Source: Cystobasidium ongulense (Eukaryota; Basidiomycota; Cystobasidiomycetes; Cystobasidiales; Cystobasidiaceae). Taken from it: DNA of 64,000 nt. The stretch covers positions 992,001-1,056,000 of the forward strand of contig BQUP01000001.1 in NCBI GenBank assembly GCA_022835595.1, given 5' to 3'. The notes under the pieces were generated by a model that was given only the letters and a program-made list of their open reading frames with translations, did not search any database and was not told the origin of the DNA. This document shows positions 1-11,750 of the stretch, one piece after another; position 1 is the first letter of the stretch, and the number at the start of each line of letters is the position of its first letter. The position numbers and the translations under genes were made by a program.

Positions 1-3000
1 TTGAATTGGAATATGCTGCTGTGGCAACTGTGGTGGGGCCTGTTGGTAGTATTGTTGTTGTGGGAGCGGTGCAGGGTGATAAGGCAGAGGTTGTGATGTA
101 GGAGGAGGGGGCAAGAAAGTATTTCCGTCAAAGAGTTTAGCCTGCTCAGGTTCAATAGCCCATAAAGCGATACCAGAAGGGAGAGGTATATTAACGAAAG
201 CTCTATTCACGGCTAGATTTTGCTTTATAGCTTGAGCTAAGATCTGTGCATGTGCTGGATCCCGGAAGAATGGATACTTGTCAGGTATCCATAAATGTAT
301 ATGCTGTAATGGCGCTTGTCGGTTCGGAGCTGACCATATCGCTTGCGCGATGAGAGCAGGGTAGGAATATGGAGGCTTGTCAGGCTTTCCTTGAAACTGA
401 TTGGTAGGTATAAACGGCTTGGCAGCTGGCGGTCGAGACGGCTGATGCTGTTGTTGAGGCGGAGGCTGCTGCTGCTTGAGCTGCGCAGCTTTCTTAATCT
501 GGGTCTGCGGCACAGGTATATTCGCTTGAGGAGCAGGAGCAGGTCTAATCTTGACTTCATTTGCAGTACCGCCAGGTTTCCCCTTATCCTCTCCTTTGGC
601 AGCGCGCGTTTCCGCGTCTGCTCTCGCTCGAGCTTGAGCATCAGCAATAGTCTTTGCTTTAAGCTCAGCAGCAGCAGCGGCAGCAGCAATTTTCTGTTTT
701 TCTCTTTCAGCCTTTTCTCTTTCAGTAGCCTTTTGCTTTTCTTCTTGTAAACGTTTAGCTTCTTCAGCAGCAGCTTTCTTGCGTTCTTCATCTTTACGTT
801 TCTTTTCTGCCATTTCAGCTGCTTTTGCTTCTTTTGCTGCTTGTTTCGCTTCTTCTCTAGCTTTCTTTTCAGCCTCTTTTATTCGTTGCTTCTCGTCCCT
901 TTCTGCTTGCTTTTGTGCTTTACGAAGTTCGGCTTGCTCTTTCTTGGACAACTTCGGTCGACCATGCTCATCCAGACCTCCGAGAGGAATGGCGTTTGCT
1001 TTGGGAATTTGCTGATGCTGTTGCTGTTGCGGCAAAGGCGGCAGTTGCGACCCGTCTGGCGGTACGAACGAAGGAACGGGTATATCGGGCGCTGAACTGC
1101 GCTGGGCATTGTATGGTATGTCAGGCACGGGAACGCGCTGGGTGGCATATGGTATGGGCTGCAGCTGAGTAGGCACGATCGGGGGTGGAGGGGGCAACTG
1201 TTGAGCTTCGTCTTCTTTCTTTTGCTTCGGCGGTCTACCTCTCGGCCGACGAGGAATGGTCGGGTCTAGGCGGCGCTGTCTCTCCAGCTCCATGGCAGCT
1301 ATTTGTTCCGCCGTACGCTGTTTCTTAGGTCTGCCTCGTTTCCGCTTTATAGGTTGACCGTTCTCGTCAAGCTGAGGAGGACCGCGACTCATGCCGCCAC
1401 CACTTCCATGAGCACTACTGTCCATGTCCAGATCGTTGTCATCGTAGTCGTACCCAAACTCGTCACTCCCTGAGCGTAGCTCGTCGGAATCCGAGCCGTA
1501 TATAATAGGTGATTGCGAGCGATCTGGAGTGGGAGGATAACCATAAGGCTGGCCTTCGTAGTACTCGTCCATTACAGGTGATGGAGGTGCAGTGGGGTAG
1601 CCGACACCATTCGGTAAGACGAAATGGAAGATCCGCTCCGCTATCTGGATTCGAGATCTGTGGGGATGTGACATTAACATAAGTAAGGTTACCGCTGCAA
1701 TAGAAGTGGGAGATCATGAAACTTACCCATTTTTCAACCGGCACACTTCGCCTTTCGCCCGCCACTGTCCGTCAAGTACCAGCCCATTTCTACCTTTTAC
1801 TTCCAGGGACCAGCTGTTCGTCAGGCCACTTCTAGGATTGATAGTGCTATCAAAGAACAATCGCGCGTGGTTTCGAGAGACTGCTTTGATAGATCCCAAA
1901 TCCACGTCGACTTGGGCTTTATCGGACCGCGAGGATGCTTGTGGCTGCTCTGCTGAACTTGCTGCTGTTGCTTGTTCGGCTGGTCCAGGCTCTATCGAAG
2001 TTCTGTCTGGGACACCAATTAATTCGGTTGAGGGATCTGCGTTTGATGCGTGTGCCTCTGCCTTGTCGTCTGACACATGCCCCTCACTCCACGTATTGAC
2101 CTTCTTGGGCGTCTCCTCCGGTTTGACCGATGGTACTTTCGCTATCACGAAAGATTCTGGGACAGCAGAAGACTGAACATCTTTATCCTCCTCTTCCTTC
2201 TTGACTATGACAGCTTCTTCACCGGCCTTAGCATCCTCCACCTTCGAAGAAGACTCCTCGACGAGATTCGCTTCTTTGGTCTCGTCGACAGCAGGAGCTT
2301 CGAACACTTCTGGTCCGGATTGGCCTTTTGGTGCAATACTACCCCCTCTGCTGACAGGTGGTCTCCTGCCGATAGTCACAGACAGCTTTTGTATGTAGAA
2401 GTTGAAGAATGGGAATTCGAGTCTGGCATATGCTTGTATTCGTGCAGGAGGTGTGTTGGGGTCATAATGCTCTACTTCTTGACCGTGTTCGTCTACATTG
2501 TCGTTATCTTGCAGGAAAGCTTCGGCTTGTGGATGCTGCTGGTGTCCGTGTGAGGGAGTTTGGTCGATGGCTTTGTCGCTGTTGACATTGCTGCCGCTCG
2601 GTCCAGCATCAGGATGCGCGACAAGCACGTACCCTTGCTGGATGTCTGGATTGGCTGGCTCTGAGATGGAGGAGCTCTCTGCAAGCTCCGTCTTTACGCT
2701 TGTCGTCGCTTTTGAAGACTCCGCCGGCTGCGATGTTGTTGAAGATGCAGGCTGATCATGCGCTTCGCTTGGCTGATCCTTTGGCCCCGACACAGCTGGG
2801 TCTGGAGGCTTTGCTGCGTCATCTGGAGCATCTTCAGGCTTGCTATCACTGACTGCACCATCTGTCTCTGGCTGCTGGTGCTCTGCCTTTGCAGTGTTGT
2901 TCTCCTGCTCCTTCTGTTCGGCCGCAGCCGCTTGAGTTGGCATGCCGGCCTCGGGCTCCTCGGGAGCTTTCTCGCTCATGTTCTGACCTACAGACATGCT

Positions 3001-3066
3001 GGACGTGTCTTGGAGTATGGTGGTGTCGCTGGCCGTGCTGCTGCTGTTGATGCCGTTGTGTTGCAT
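1..3066 (-). CDS. FHL1: Forkhead/FHA transcription factor, FHL1 type (partial, C-terminus off the left edge)
   Basis: Regulator of ribosomal protein genes in the yeast FHL1 family; acts in the nucleus. Exons are 3066-1727 and 1657-<1, with a 69-nt intron (1726-1658). The FHA domain begins near residue 210 (AYARLEFPFFNFYIQKLSVT, then IGRR). It is interrupted by an acidic, Ser/Lys-rich insertion of about 140 residues, then resumes with VDVDLGSIKAVSRNHARLFF and closes after the intron with IQIAERIFHFVLPN. Two AT-hook-like motifs follow (KRGRPKK, PRGRPPK), then a long Lys/Glu/Ala-rich helix. The forkhead domain lies near residues 870-940 (KPDKPPYSYPALIAQAIWS), followed by a Gln/Pro-rich tail. About 999 codons are inside the window. 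The frame stays open upstream to 3333 but without an ATG, so the first in-frame ATG at 3066 is used; an upstream non-coding or tiny coding exon is possible. The family assignment is strong; the exact start is uncertain. Confidence 0.93.
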
Positions 3067-4147
3067 GCTCTCGACATGATGGCTTCCAGTGCCAGAACGG
3101 GGAGGGGCAGGCAGCGAGCTTGCTGCAGGGGACCCGGGAGACGGGCAGCGCTTTACTGTTCCATACGCGCGTGCCTCTGAGTGTTCCTGTGTGCTCTGAG
3201 TGGATGCTTGTCTGGGCTTGAAGTGTTGGCAATTCTGAAAGACTGCTCGCTGTTGCAAGCTGATCGACTTTTCCAATATGCTCGATAGACGGCAAGAGGG
3301 CCTGTATAGCCTACTGTGGTGGTATGAGCACAAGGAGATAGCTAGATGGTGCTAGAGAATGACCTGAGAAGCTCGTGAGTGAGGTTCCGAGGTCAAACCA
3401 GAAGTGCCCGCCACCGCCGCAAAGCTTGAGCTGCGTCGGCTTCAGCTATCAACCTGTAGGACGCCCATATCCTAGCAATGCGATCCTGGCTATTATGCAC
3501 ATGCAAGTATATCTATGCACACAGGACCCTGGGACTCCTGCAGCACAAAGTAGTATTCGACACGTGACGCACACTGCAAGGACATTGTTTTGTAGGAAGA
3601 GCCACAAGGGAGCAGGGATGAGCAGTGGTCTGCTGTATAGATGCACAATCCGTCTTAACGCAAAGCTTTCCATCTGCATCTCTTTCTCAAAGCTCTCGAA
3701 AGCCTGACATGCCATTAGCCTCCTGCACGTGCAGCCTGACTGACAAGAAAGCTCCAAAGGCTAGAGGCATCCTGTAGAGACTGGCTTCTCTTGTATCATA
3801 CGCCAACGAAAGCATCACTTGTCAACTGTTGGACTGGGACTTCCTGGGATCGGATACCGAAAACATAATCGTCTGTCTTGCTTCCGCTCTCCCCAACCAT
3901 CCAAATCGAACATCGCCTGCATACGAACAGCAACGCTCTCGACAGCTTCAACACGAGTGCAAGGGCCAGTACGCCTCGTATACTTGTATCTCCCTGTCAC
4001 GATTAGGCTACTTGTTGCCGTCGAGTGTCCTGAAGTCTGTCCTGCGAAGAAGCGCGCCAGTAAGAACAAGCACATGGAGACACGGCTGCTTTTGTAGGCG
4101 ACTCAAGACTGTTGAGGGATACAGCCTGTCCTCAAGGACGTGTCTTG
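3067..4147. promoter_or_regulatory. Divergent intergenic region between FHL1 and the glycosyltransferase-like gene
   Basis: About 1.1 kb separating two divergently transcribed genes, so it should hold both promoters and 5' UTRs. Short open frames here show no recognisable domain or splice-consistent extension. No repeat or RNA gene seen. Confidence 0.5.
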
Positions 4148-6898
4148 ATGAAGGATGTGAGCTGCTGTTCTCCTCGCTTTTCCAGATCATCTAGCTGACA
4201 TTGTGTGACGCGCCTGTCAACTTTCTGCAATTGTGCAGGATGACACGCCTGTGTCAACCAGGTCGTCAGTTCGCGATGCTGGCGTCGACGAAGACGTCTT
4301 GCGCAGTGTTGCACTCCCAGGATGGTCAATCTTTGATGCCCTCTTTATCTCCTGGCACGACCATCCAGAGCAAGAAACAAGCGGTGGAGCATTCATAGAC
4401 ACCCCCATCGCGCGGATACAACGGTTCAGAAGACGCCTAATCATAACTGTTGGCATACTGCTCGTACTATCGACTATCCATCGAGTATGGTTACACACCG
4501 CAGCGCCAGCTTCCGGCAAAACGAACGCTTCTTCGCATCCGTCAAGACCTAACCGCTTGTCCTCGCTATTCGGCTGGACATCCACGTTAGAAGCCCCTCT
4601 GTCATCTTCAGCAATATACGACGCAGCTCTCCTAGCTGGTTACCCTCTTTCTTCTGCCTACTATGCTGCGCTGTACAACGCATCGTCAGCGCCCGCGCGT
4701 ATACGACCGTCAGAAGGACGCATGACAATGTTACAAACGATAGCAAAGTCACGTTCTTCAGCCTATAATCCTGCAGACTTCATCATCAACCATGTGGAGA
4801 TCATGGCACATGTCGGAACGGGCGGCGATCCCATAGACCTGATCACCCGCAAGCCGTCAAGCTTAGATCAAGCACCTGTGCTAAGACCGCACGTCGTTTC
4901 TGCAATCATTGTCCATTCGCCTGATTATGATATTTCAAGCACGCAATTAATCATTAGTATGGCTGCTAAGTATCCATTTGTACGAGAGATCATCACTTGG
5001 AATAACGATATTAGTCTCAGCATCCATGAGGATGTAAGTGTCCCTTGTTTAGAGAAGCAACGAACATTTAGCTGACGCTCAGCCACAGTCGCTGCAACTT
5101 CCTACCGTGGAAAACCTCGGCTTTCTCCCTCCGTCACTTCGCGTCATCAATTCTCCTTCCTCGTTCTCTCCGCTCTCTCCGCCCATTCATCGTCGTCTCC
5201 CAGCTTCCCACGCGAAACATCTAGCCTGCGGTCTAGCAAAGAAGGAAGTCTGTCTCTTCCTCTCACCTTCACTCTTACCCATTCACCTAGATGCCCTATA
5301 CACAAGCTTTCTCTCCACCGCGCCTATGTTTTCCCAAATCGTCAGCATAATCAATGCAGGCGACTATTACCACCTTTCACATCTACGTTTTGAAAACGAT
5401 GAGGTTGATCTACATGCGGGTCTCGTACAATCTGGTGTTATCAAGGTTGCACGTTCGGACTATGCCAGAGATGCTGATATGCAAGAGACGATAAGTAGGA
5501 GGGAATGGTCCAGGCGATTTATGCATCAAATTGAAACCCTTACTCCGGAGATACACGGGGAAGAGGCGGACATTTACTGGAGTCTGTGGATGAACACAAT
5601 GCCAAAGCTTGTGCGCCCCCTTTTTGCTCTATGGCTTAATGACCCGCATGCTGGAGCTGATTGCTAAATACTCTATCTTTAGCTGACAGCGCCAGCATTA
5701 GCAATCATCGACGAGGTGCCCGTACCAGCTGTTCGCGCTACAATGGCACAACTGGGGAAAGCCCGCGAGATCGTGACAGTGAGTGGGTTTGTCTAGATTT
5801 TTTGATGCGTTAAGAACTGATAAGAAATAACAATAGCTCCATGCGATCCGGAGTCTATACAGCATGCTTAGCGCACAAGATCCATTCCTTTCGCCTGATC
5901 CATTCCCCATAGCACCTTCACCTCCGTTGGACGATTCTCGGGCGCCGTGTCACGACGACCGATGCATTTTCGAGTCAAACATATCACCTTTCATGCGGAC
6001 ACCTTCCAGCCTATTGCTTTTGCCAACGCGCAAAACCGGAGGGAAAGGCGCGGCGGCGTTGCCTGATCAAGCCAGATCGGCTCGCAAGGCGAGCAATAGC
6101 GCCTTCAACCCTTATACACACATCCATTCAGTCGAAGACTATAAAGCGGCATGGCATGATGCTGGCGATCCAGCAAATGCAGGCGACTTTCCGGCATCCG
6201 TGACCGACTTTCAGAGAACGAGTAATTGGTATCTGGCCGTCAACGGTCGACATCCCTCTCTGAAGACCTTGCAAAACAATTCAACGAGCTGTTGGATCAC
6301 GCCTAGCAGTATTGGTAAAGCAAGTTACTTTGGCCTCAATTTGCTAGGATCAAGGCCGGTACGAAACGTCAAGATTATAGGCTCGGCCAACTTAGGCAAT
6401 CTTGTTGGAAAAGGTCAGGAAGATCTTACGGCTGAATCTTGGGAGGTATGGACGAAACTGGATGACGAGGAAGACTTGGCTTCTGATGATGATGAGGCGA
6501 AATCGGGCTGGTCAAGGCGTGCGCTAAGGAGCAAAGTCTCGTCAGTGAGAATTGGCGAGAGTTCGATGTATATGCACTCTTTCGCACTCGCACCTCTATC
6601 GCAAGCCAGCGAAGGAGCCACAGATGAGCAACGTTCGGTCCGTCAACCGATAGACGAGGATGAAGATGATGAAGATGGGCAGATTCTGCGAAAGCGAGAC
6701 TTGGATATTGAAGACGCGGAAGAATCAATAGATGGGGAAGAACATGACAAGGTATCAGAGCCTCGCTATCTAGAAACGATAGATGTGAGCCCCTTGTCTG
6801 ATCTGGAAGCCATCATTGGCATACGATTCATATCGAGGGACCGAAAAAGCCAGCCTATCAAAGTCTGTGGCTTTGATATTGATGGATGGATTGTTTGA
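4148..6898 (+). CDS. Type II membrane protein, glycosyltransferase-like (unnamed fungal family)
   Basis: Probable Golgi or secretory-pathway protein of 827 residues. Exons: 4148-4156, 4239-5033, 5089-5610, 5683-5778, 5837-6898. One membrane segment follows an Arg-rich stretch near residues 65-90 (RRRLIITVGILLVLSTIHRV), typical of a signal anchor. The lumenal part resembles a basidiomycete family I remember as glycosyltransferase-like: YNPADFIINHVEIMAHVGTG, VREIITWNNDIS, IHLDALYTSFLSTAPMF, EADIYWSLWMNTMPK. The canonical DxD is not obvious. The C-terminus (residues about 620-827) is acidic and ends in FISRDRKSQPIKVCGFDIDG. The second exon is preceded by a good acceptor (tgcag) with no ATG at its start, so a 9-nt first coding exon (ATG AAG GAT) is inferred upstream. 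The donor after exon 3 (gtgcgc) is weak but restores the frame. Gene reality is well supported; function is tentative. Confidence 0.65.
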
Positions 6899-7652
6899 TG
6901 AAAGTAAAGGATATGATATAGATTCTCTGGAATAAACGCACCTTGGTAGTACTAGTATCTAGCATTAGAAGCAGTTGGCATTTTCCCTTCGTTGAAGCCG
7001 CATTGTGTGTTGTCGCTGAATACCATGATACTTGTATTTGACGACCAACCGGATATCGAACTGTACGAATTGTTATGCATGCCTTGCTCTTCCTTTGGCA
7101 ATATCGATGCGGTTCCGCCACACTGCGTGTAGCAGGTTGGCCTGAGGCCCGAATTGACAGCTTCGGCACCGTTCAGCCGACCCGCGCTGTCACAGCTTGA
7201 ACAGTAGGACCATGAACAAGGTGGAATACACTTGACTGCGACTCCCATGCTGTCTCGTTGCAGTGCTCGACACGTATCGCAGCAATATTTCTTGCTGCGG
7301 AAGTGACCAGCTCAGCCCATCAGCTTTGCGAGCGCAATATTCGAATAGGCGGGAAGAATGTGCTGTGGATTCTGGAGGAATGACTAAGAGGACACTGCAC
7401 AGCTCACCTCGCGCATAGAAGGCAGTCTCTCGCTCGCTCCGCGATGGGCCGCCGCAGCGTTTGCTGCCTCGAGTAGGCGGCGCGAGACACGACCTGCTGC
7501 GGTAGGTCGCAGCAAGTTTAAGCAATTGTGTTCAGCAGCCTCTGCCCAGAATCTTCTTCTTCTCCTTCTCGTCAACACTTCAGGTCTTTACCGCTCCTCT
7601 CCTCCGGACACCTGTTTATAGATCTTTCAGACACCTCACTCCCATTCTCAAA
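6899..7652. other. Intergenic region, 754 bp
   Basis: Holds the 3' UTR of the upstream gene and the promoter of the GPI-protein gene. A minus-strand ATG frame at 7248-6952 encodes a short Cys-rich peptide with CxxC motifs; I could not extend it by splicing, so it is not called as a gene. No repeats or RNA genes seen. Confidence 0.4.
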
Positions 7653-8473
7653 ATGGTTTCGAAAGCCTACATATGTATCGCGCTTTCCTTTGCTGGTGGA
7701 ATATGTGCCCTCAGTATCAACACACCTGCATCGGCGGTCGAGTGTCAACCGCTTGCACTGAGCTGGTCGAATGGAACTGCACCATACTATCTAGCAGTGA
7801 TTCCAGGTGTGAGCGAATGTGTCTTTGGATTGACTTCAAACTGTCACGCTCGCTTACCTGTTGTACATAGGGCGATACCTCCACCACTCTAGAAAATCTT
7901 CCCACTCAGACCTCTGCTTCCAGCTACACTTGGACATGCGATATTGCGTCGGGCACATCCATTGGTTTCAGAGTCACAGATAGTACCGGTTTGATTGCGT
8001 GAGTATGCCATGTGCTGCGTCTGACATCAAAACTGATCTCGTACTGTATCTCGTTATATAGGTATACCGACTCCCTCACTGTACAGGCGGGCAGCGATAG
8101 TAGCTGCGTGGGCTCCTCTTCTAGTTCCAGTGGCAGTAGTGGAGATACAGACACAAGCACGGCAAGCTCAAGCTCAGGCTCAGCTTCCGCAGTTGTCGAC
8201 GGGTCATCTGTCGCTGTCTCTTCATCGTCTATGTCGAAGGCCTCTACGGCACGGTCTTCCTCTTCGTCTAGCTCAAATGGTGCTACATCTGCAGCCGGAA
8301 GGTGGGTCGCAATGGCAGGCAGTCGAAGCAGTCATCTTTACGCTGACTTTTCGAAAATTAGCAACAATGCTGCGACTACATCGGCTTCCAGTGCAGCGAC
8401 GACTGCCATCTCAGCCTCATTTGTCCTCACCGCTACAGTGTTGTCCGGCTTGTTAGCTATCCTGGCTTTATAG
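7653..8473 (+). CDS. Secreted Ser-rich GPI-anchored cell-surface protein
   Basis: Predicted cell-wall or plasma-membrane surface protein of 231 residues. Exons: 7653-7808, 7871-7998, 8062-8473 (introns of 62 and 63 nt). It has an N-terminal signal peptide (MVSKAYICIALSFAGGICAL). A compact extracellular domain starts at SINTPASAVECQPLALSWSN and includes GTAPYYLAVIPGGD, TWTCDIASGTSIGFRVTDS and TDSLTVQAGSDSSC. This is the layout of the fungal GPI-anchored Ser/Thr-rich (Kre9/Knh1-like N-terminal) family, with a likely disulfide pair from the Cys in VECQP and WTCD. A long Ser-rich stalk (residues about 122-200) follows, then a hydrophobic C-terminal tail (SASFVLTATVLSGLLAILAL) preceded by small residues suitable as an omega site. 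Splicing restores the domain exactly at both junctions. Ligand and role are unknown. Confidence 0.85.
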
Positions 8474-8874
8474 GACGGCCACACCACTTGCTATAAAATT
8501 ACTTTGTACTGCAGCTGGCCTGCCAGGCTTCATAAAACCCTTGTAACGGACAATGACGGACAATATAGACTCCAGTGTTCAGTCACCAGGCTCGTCACGT
8601 GCGAAGAATCGCGAAGGTGAATGCGTGTAAAAAGCAAACAGGCGCGACAGCAGGTTCACCAGAGCATGCGCTTGCATACGCAAGCTTGGTTTGAGTCATA
8701 CAAGGGCCCTCGCGCCAGCTTTCTGAAGCTTGCAATTGATATTGCCCGACCGTCGGCTCGCAAGACATCAGCCAGCAGAAGGGATCTCGCATGCTTCGCC
8801 TTTGCACGACGAGCCCTTCGAACTCGATGAAGCAGTCAATGAAGCGGTAACCCTCCCGTGGTCAGATCAACGAC
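8474..8874. promoter_or_regulatory. Intergenic region upstream of COG6, 401 bp
   Basis: 3' UTR of the GPI-protein gene followed by the presumed COG6 promoter. Nothing else recognised. Confidence 0.4.
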
Positions 8875-11411
8875 ATGCAAAGTCTGGCGCCGCTTGCGGT
8901 AGGCCGCGGTGAAGATGCTTCGTACGAATACACGCCGCCAACGTCGCCTGGATTAGGCGGCGGACCCAGCAGCACATCGCGAGCAGCAAACAGCAGCAAC
9001 AGCAGCACCAACGCACCACGCAGCTTGGCACTGAAGATATCAAGACTGCTTTCAGCCAGCTTGGAAGATGCAGGGACTCGAAGCGCACTTGAGACGCTGG
9101 ATGAGTTCAACCTTGTCGATGATGGCGTGAATCGAGGTAAAGCGGCTGGACTGTCAGAGAGCAGAACAGCAAAGAGCCGGCGACTGCGTGCAGAGGTTGA
9201 TAGGAGGCTGCTGGAGGATAGTACCCGTTTCCTGGACGCGTTCAAGCAAGTCAATGATGCAAGTGCTCTTTCTCTTCTCGACTGTAGACGTGATCATGCA
9301 AGAAAGGCAATTAACGTGACCATTTATCCTCCTCACAGAAGCTGACAGATTTACAAACCCATCTGGGTACAATGCATCAAGTTGTAGATTCCGTTCAAGG
9401 ACAATTATCAACAGCGAACAGTGGAACAAAACACCTCTTATCGTCGGCTGCTTCTCTACGAACCGAGAGACTTGCAGCAGCAGACAAGCAAGCTATAGTC
9501 ACTGTCTTCCTGAGGAGATTCACGCTTACGGATAGAGAGATCAAGATTATGACTTCGAGGGAGGTACCTGTTGGAAAAGAATTGTTCGATGCCATCGAAA
9601 GGACCGAAACTATACGCAGTGATTGCCGAGTACTTTTAAGTGGTGAAGCATCGGAAGAAGCAAAGGCCGGGTAAGCAATCTTACTTTGTTAACTTGTGTG
9701 TGTACCTTGTATACTGAATTTATTGGCTATTGGCGCACATCAGAATGGACATTATGCTCGTGACATCCCAATATCTAGATAGTGCCTTTGCAAAGCTACA
9801 CAAATACGCAACATTCGCAGCGAGAAACTACACAACGCGACCAGAAGAGCTGGACAACGTGTCTCCTACTCTCCAAAAGGCTCTACAGCTGCTTAAAGCG
9901 AATCGCTTGGATCTATTCGATGACACACTCAGTGTGCTCTCGCAGACTCGCTCGTCTGCAATCTCCAATATGTTCATAGAGGCCCTCACCAGAGGCACTG
10001 ATACCTTCGGCGGTGGCAAAGGCAAAGAGGTCCACTCATCGAGCGCTAGACCTATTGAGCTACATGCACATGATCCTATTCGATATGTTGGTGATATCCT
10101 CGCATGGGTACATCAAGCAATGGCGAGCGAGCGAGAGTTCTTAGAAAGTCTATTCGGAATGAAAGATAGCGGACGGAGAGTCGGCGCTGCTAGACCTAGT
10201 TTAACTGCCGAAAGGTCAATCTCGACGTTACCTCAGTTGAACGATCAACCATCGGATGAAGCGCGTTTACGGTCTCTACTGGACAAAAACCTGGAAGCTT
10301 GCGGTCGACCATTGAAAATCCGTATACAACAGACTATCAAGTCACATTCTATGATTTCATCAATAACAACATATCAAATTTTCCAGTTGCTTCAATTTTA
10401 CCGCGTGTTAATGCGGAAAACAATGGGGAGAGACGCATTACTATGTAAGATCCTCTCAGAATTATCACAGTACTCAAACCAAGCTTTCCATGATACACTA
10501 GAGGACCAAGGGCGATCACTCATCCAAACGGTCTCACAACCTGGAATAGATTTGAAACCTCCCGCTACAATCAAAGATTCACTTTCTACGCTAAGGGAGA
10601 TTATGATTGTTTACAAGCAAAGCTTACTAGATGAGGAAGATCGAAGTGAATTGGATGAGTTTGATAATGTACTTGAAGCGGCTCTTGGCCCGGTCTTGCA
10701 GCTTGTGGAAAGCATGAAGAAACTCAAGCAGCAAGAGAGTGAACAGCTTATTTTCGAATGTAATTGTGTGGGATATGTGCAGGTGAGTTTAAAACATGGT
10801 TTGTGCCCTTTGGGTGAAACTGACATTGTTACCCCTTGAAGAACACTCTCGAACCATACTCTGCTTTTACGAGCAAGCGGGCTGAGCTGCTGGAGGCTCA
10901 ACTCCGTAAGGCCGTTGACAGCTTGACAGACATCCACGTAGGTCCCCTGTTGTATCTGATTGACTTTGTTGTACTGACGATCGTGGCGATGGCAGTACCA
11001 TAACCTGCTGAAGGAGAGCGGGCTTGAGCCTATCGCATCGGCTATTGTTGCGAATGCATCAGGGGTAAGCCAATCTAGTCCGATGTTAGAGAGACTTATA
11101 ATCTTAGCTGACCCGTGGTGCTACAGGAGCCTTTGTCACATACGACCGCAGCATCTTCGCGAGCTCTGACCGCTGCCATTCGGTCCTTTGACACTTTCTT
11201 GTCGCACATCGATGTTCTTTCGTCTCCTCGCCTGGCGCTCATAGCCTCCCATCGATTGTCGAGTGAGATACATCGACAAGCGCTTCGGAGAGTCGTTGAG
11301 GCGTATGAACGGGTATACGATGCTGTTATGAATGAGAGTAACCGGTATGAATTCAGGACTACTGTCTTGCATAGGAGTAAGGAGGAGGTATCGACTTTAT
11401 TGGCTTCTTGA
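8875..11411 (+). CDS. COG6: Conserved oligomeric Golgi complex subunit 6
   Basis: Subunit of the COG tether that acts on retrograde vesicles at the Golgi; 734 residues, a typical length. Exons: 8875-9258, 9339-9670, 9744-10782, 10842-10937, 10996-11064, 11127-11411. The N-terminal half has the helical tether region (FLDAFKQVNDKLTDLQTHLG, then a coiled coil). The conserved core follows (GRPLKIRIQQTIKSHSMISS, TYQIFQLLQFYRVLM, NTLEPYSAFTSKRAELLEAQ). The C-terminal helices are LTAAIRSFDTFLSHIDV and EAYERVYDAVMNESNRYEF. The first intron is best read as GC-AG (donor GCAAGT at 9259), which keeps the family-like VNDKL; a GTCAAT donor 9 nt upstream is also in frame and would remove Val-Asn-Asp. All other introns are GT-AG. 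Confidence 0.93.
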
Positions 11412-11750
11412 GAATTAGAGGAGGTCAAGAGTATTGTATCGTATATGTATGCGAAGTGTAGAGGTACAAGCCGTCATCCGTCGCCACCGACAGTAGAGTG
11501 CATCTGGATCCAGCGTATGGATTTGGACAGGCATGACAGCCGACGCATTCAGGCCCGCAAGTCATCGCAATTGTACACTGTGATGCTATCCAGCCGCTGA
11601 AGCTGTGAGAACTGGCTGTTCTGCCCGATCAGGCTGTACCACCCAGGCGTGTTCGTCGAGACAAGTCGTGACTCTCATCCAACACGACACCCAGCAAGAA
11701 CAGGATAGACTGCATCTCATCCATCAGCCAGACACACCCGAGATCCCGCC
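11412..11750. promoter_or_regulatory. Intergenic region upstream of YPT7, 339 bp
   Basis: COG6 3' UTR and YPT7 promoter/5' UTR. Nothing else recognised. Confidence 0.4.

Noticed and set aside
3829-4194. 121-codon plus-strand ORF just upstream of the glycosyltransferase-like gene
   Set aside because: Out of phase with the next exon and no family likeness; the short ATG AAG GAT exon fits better.
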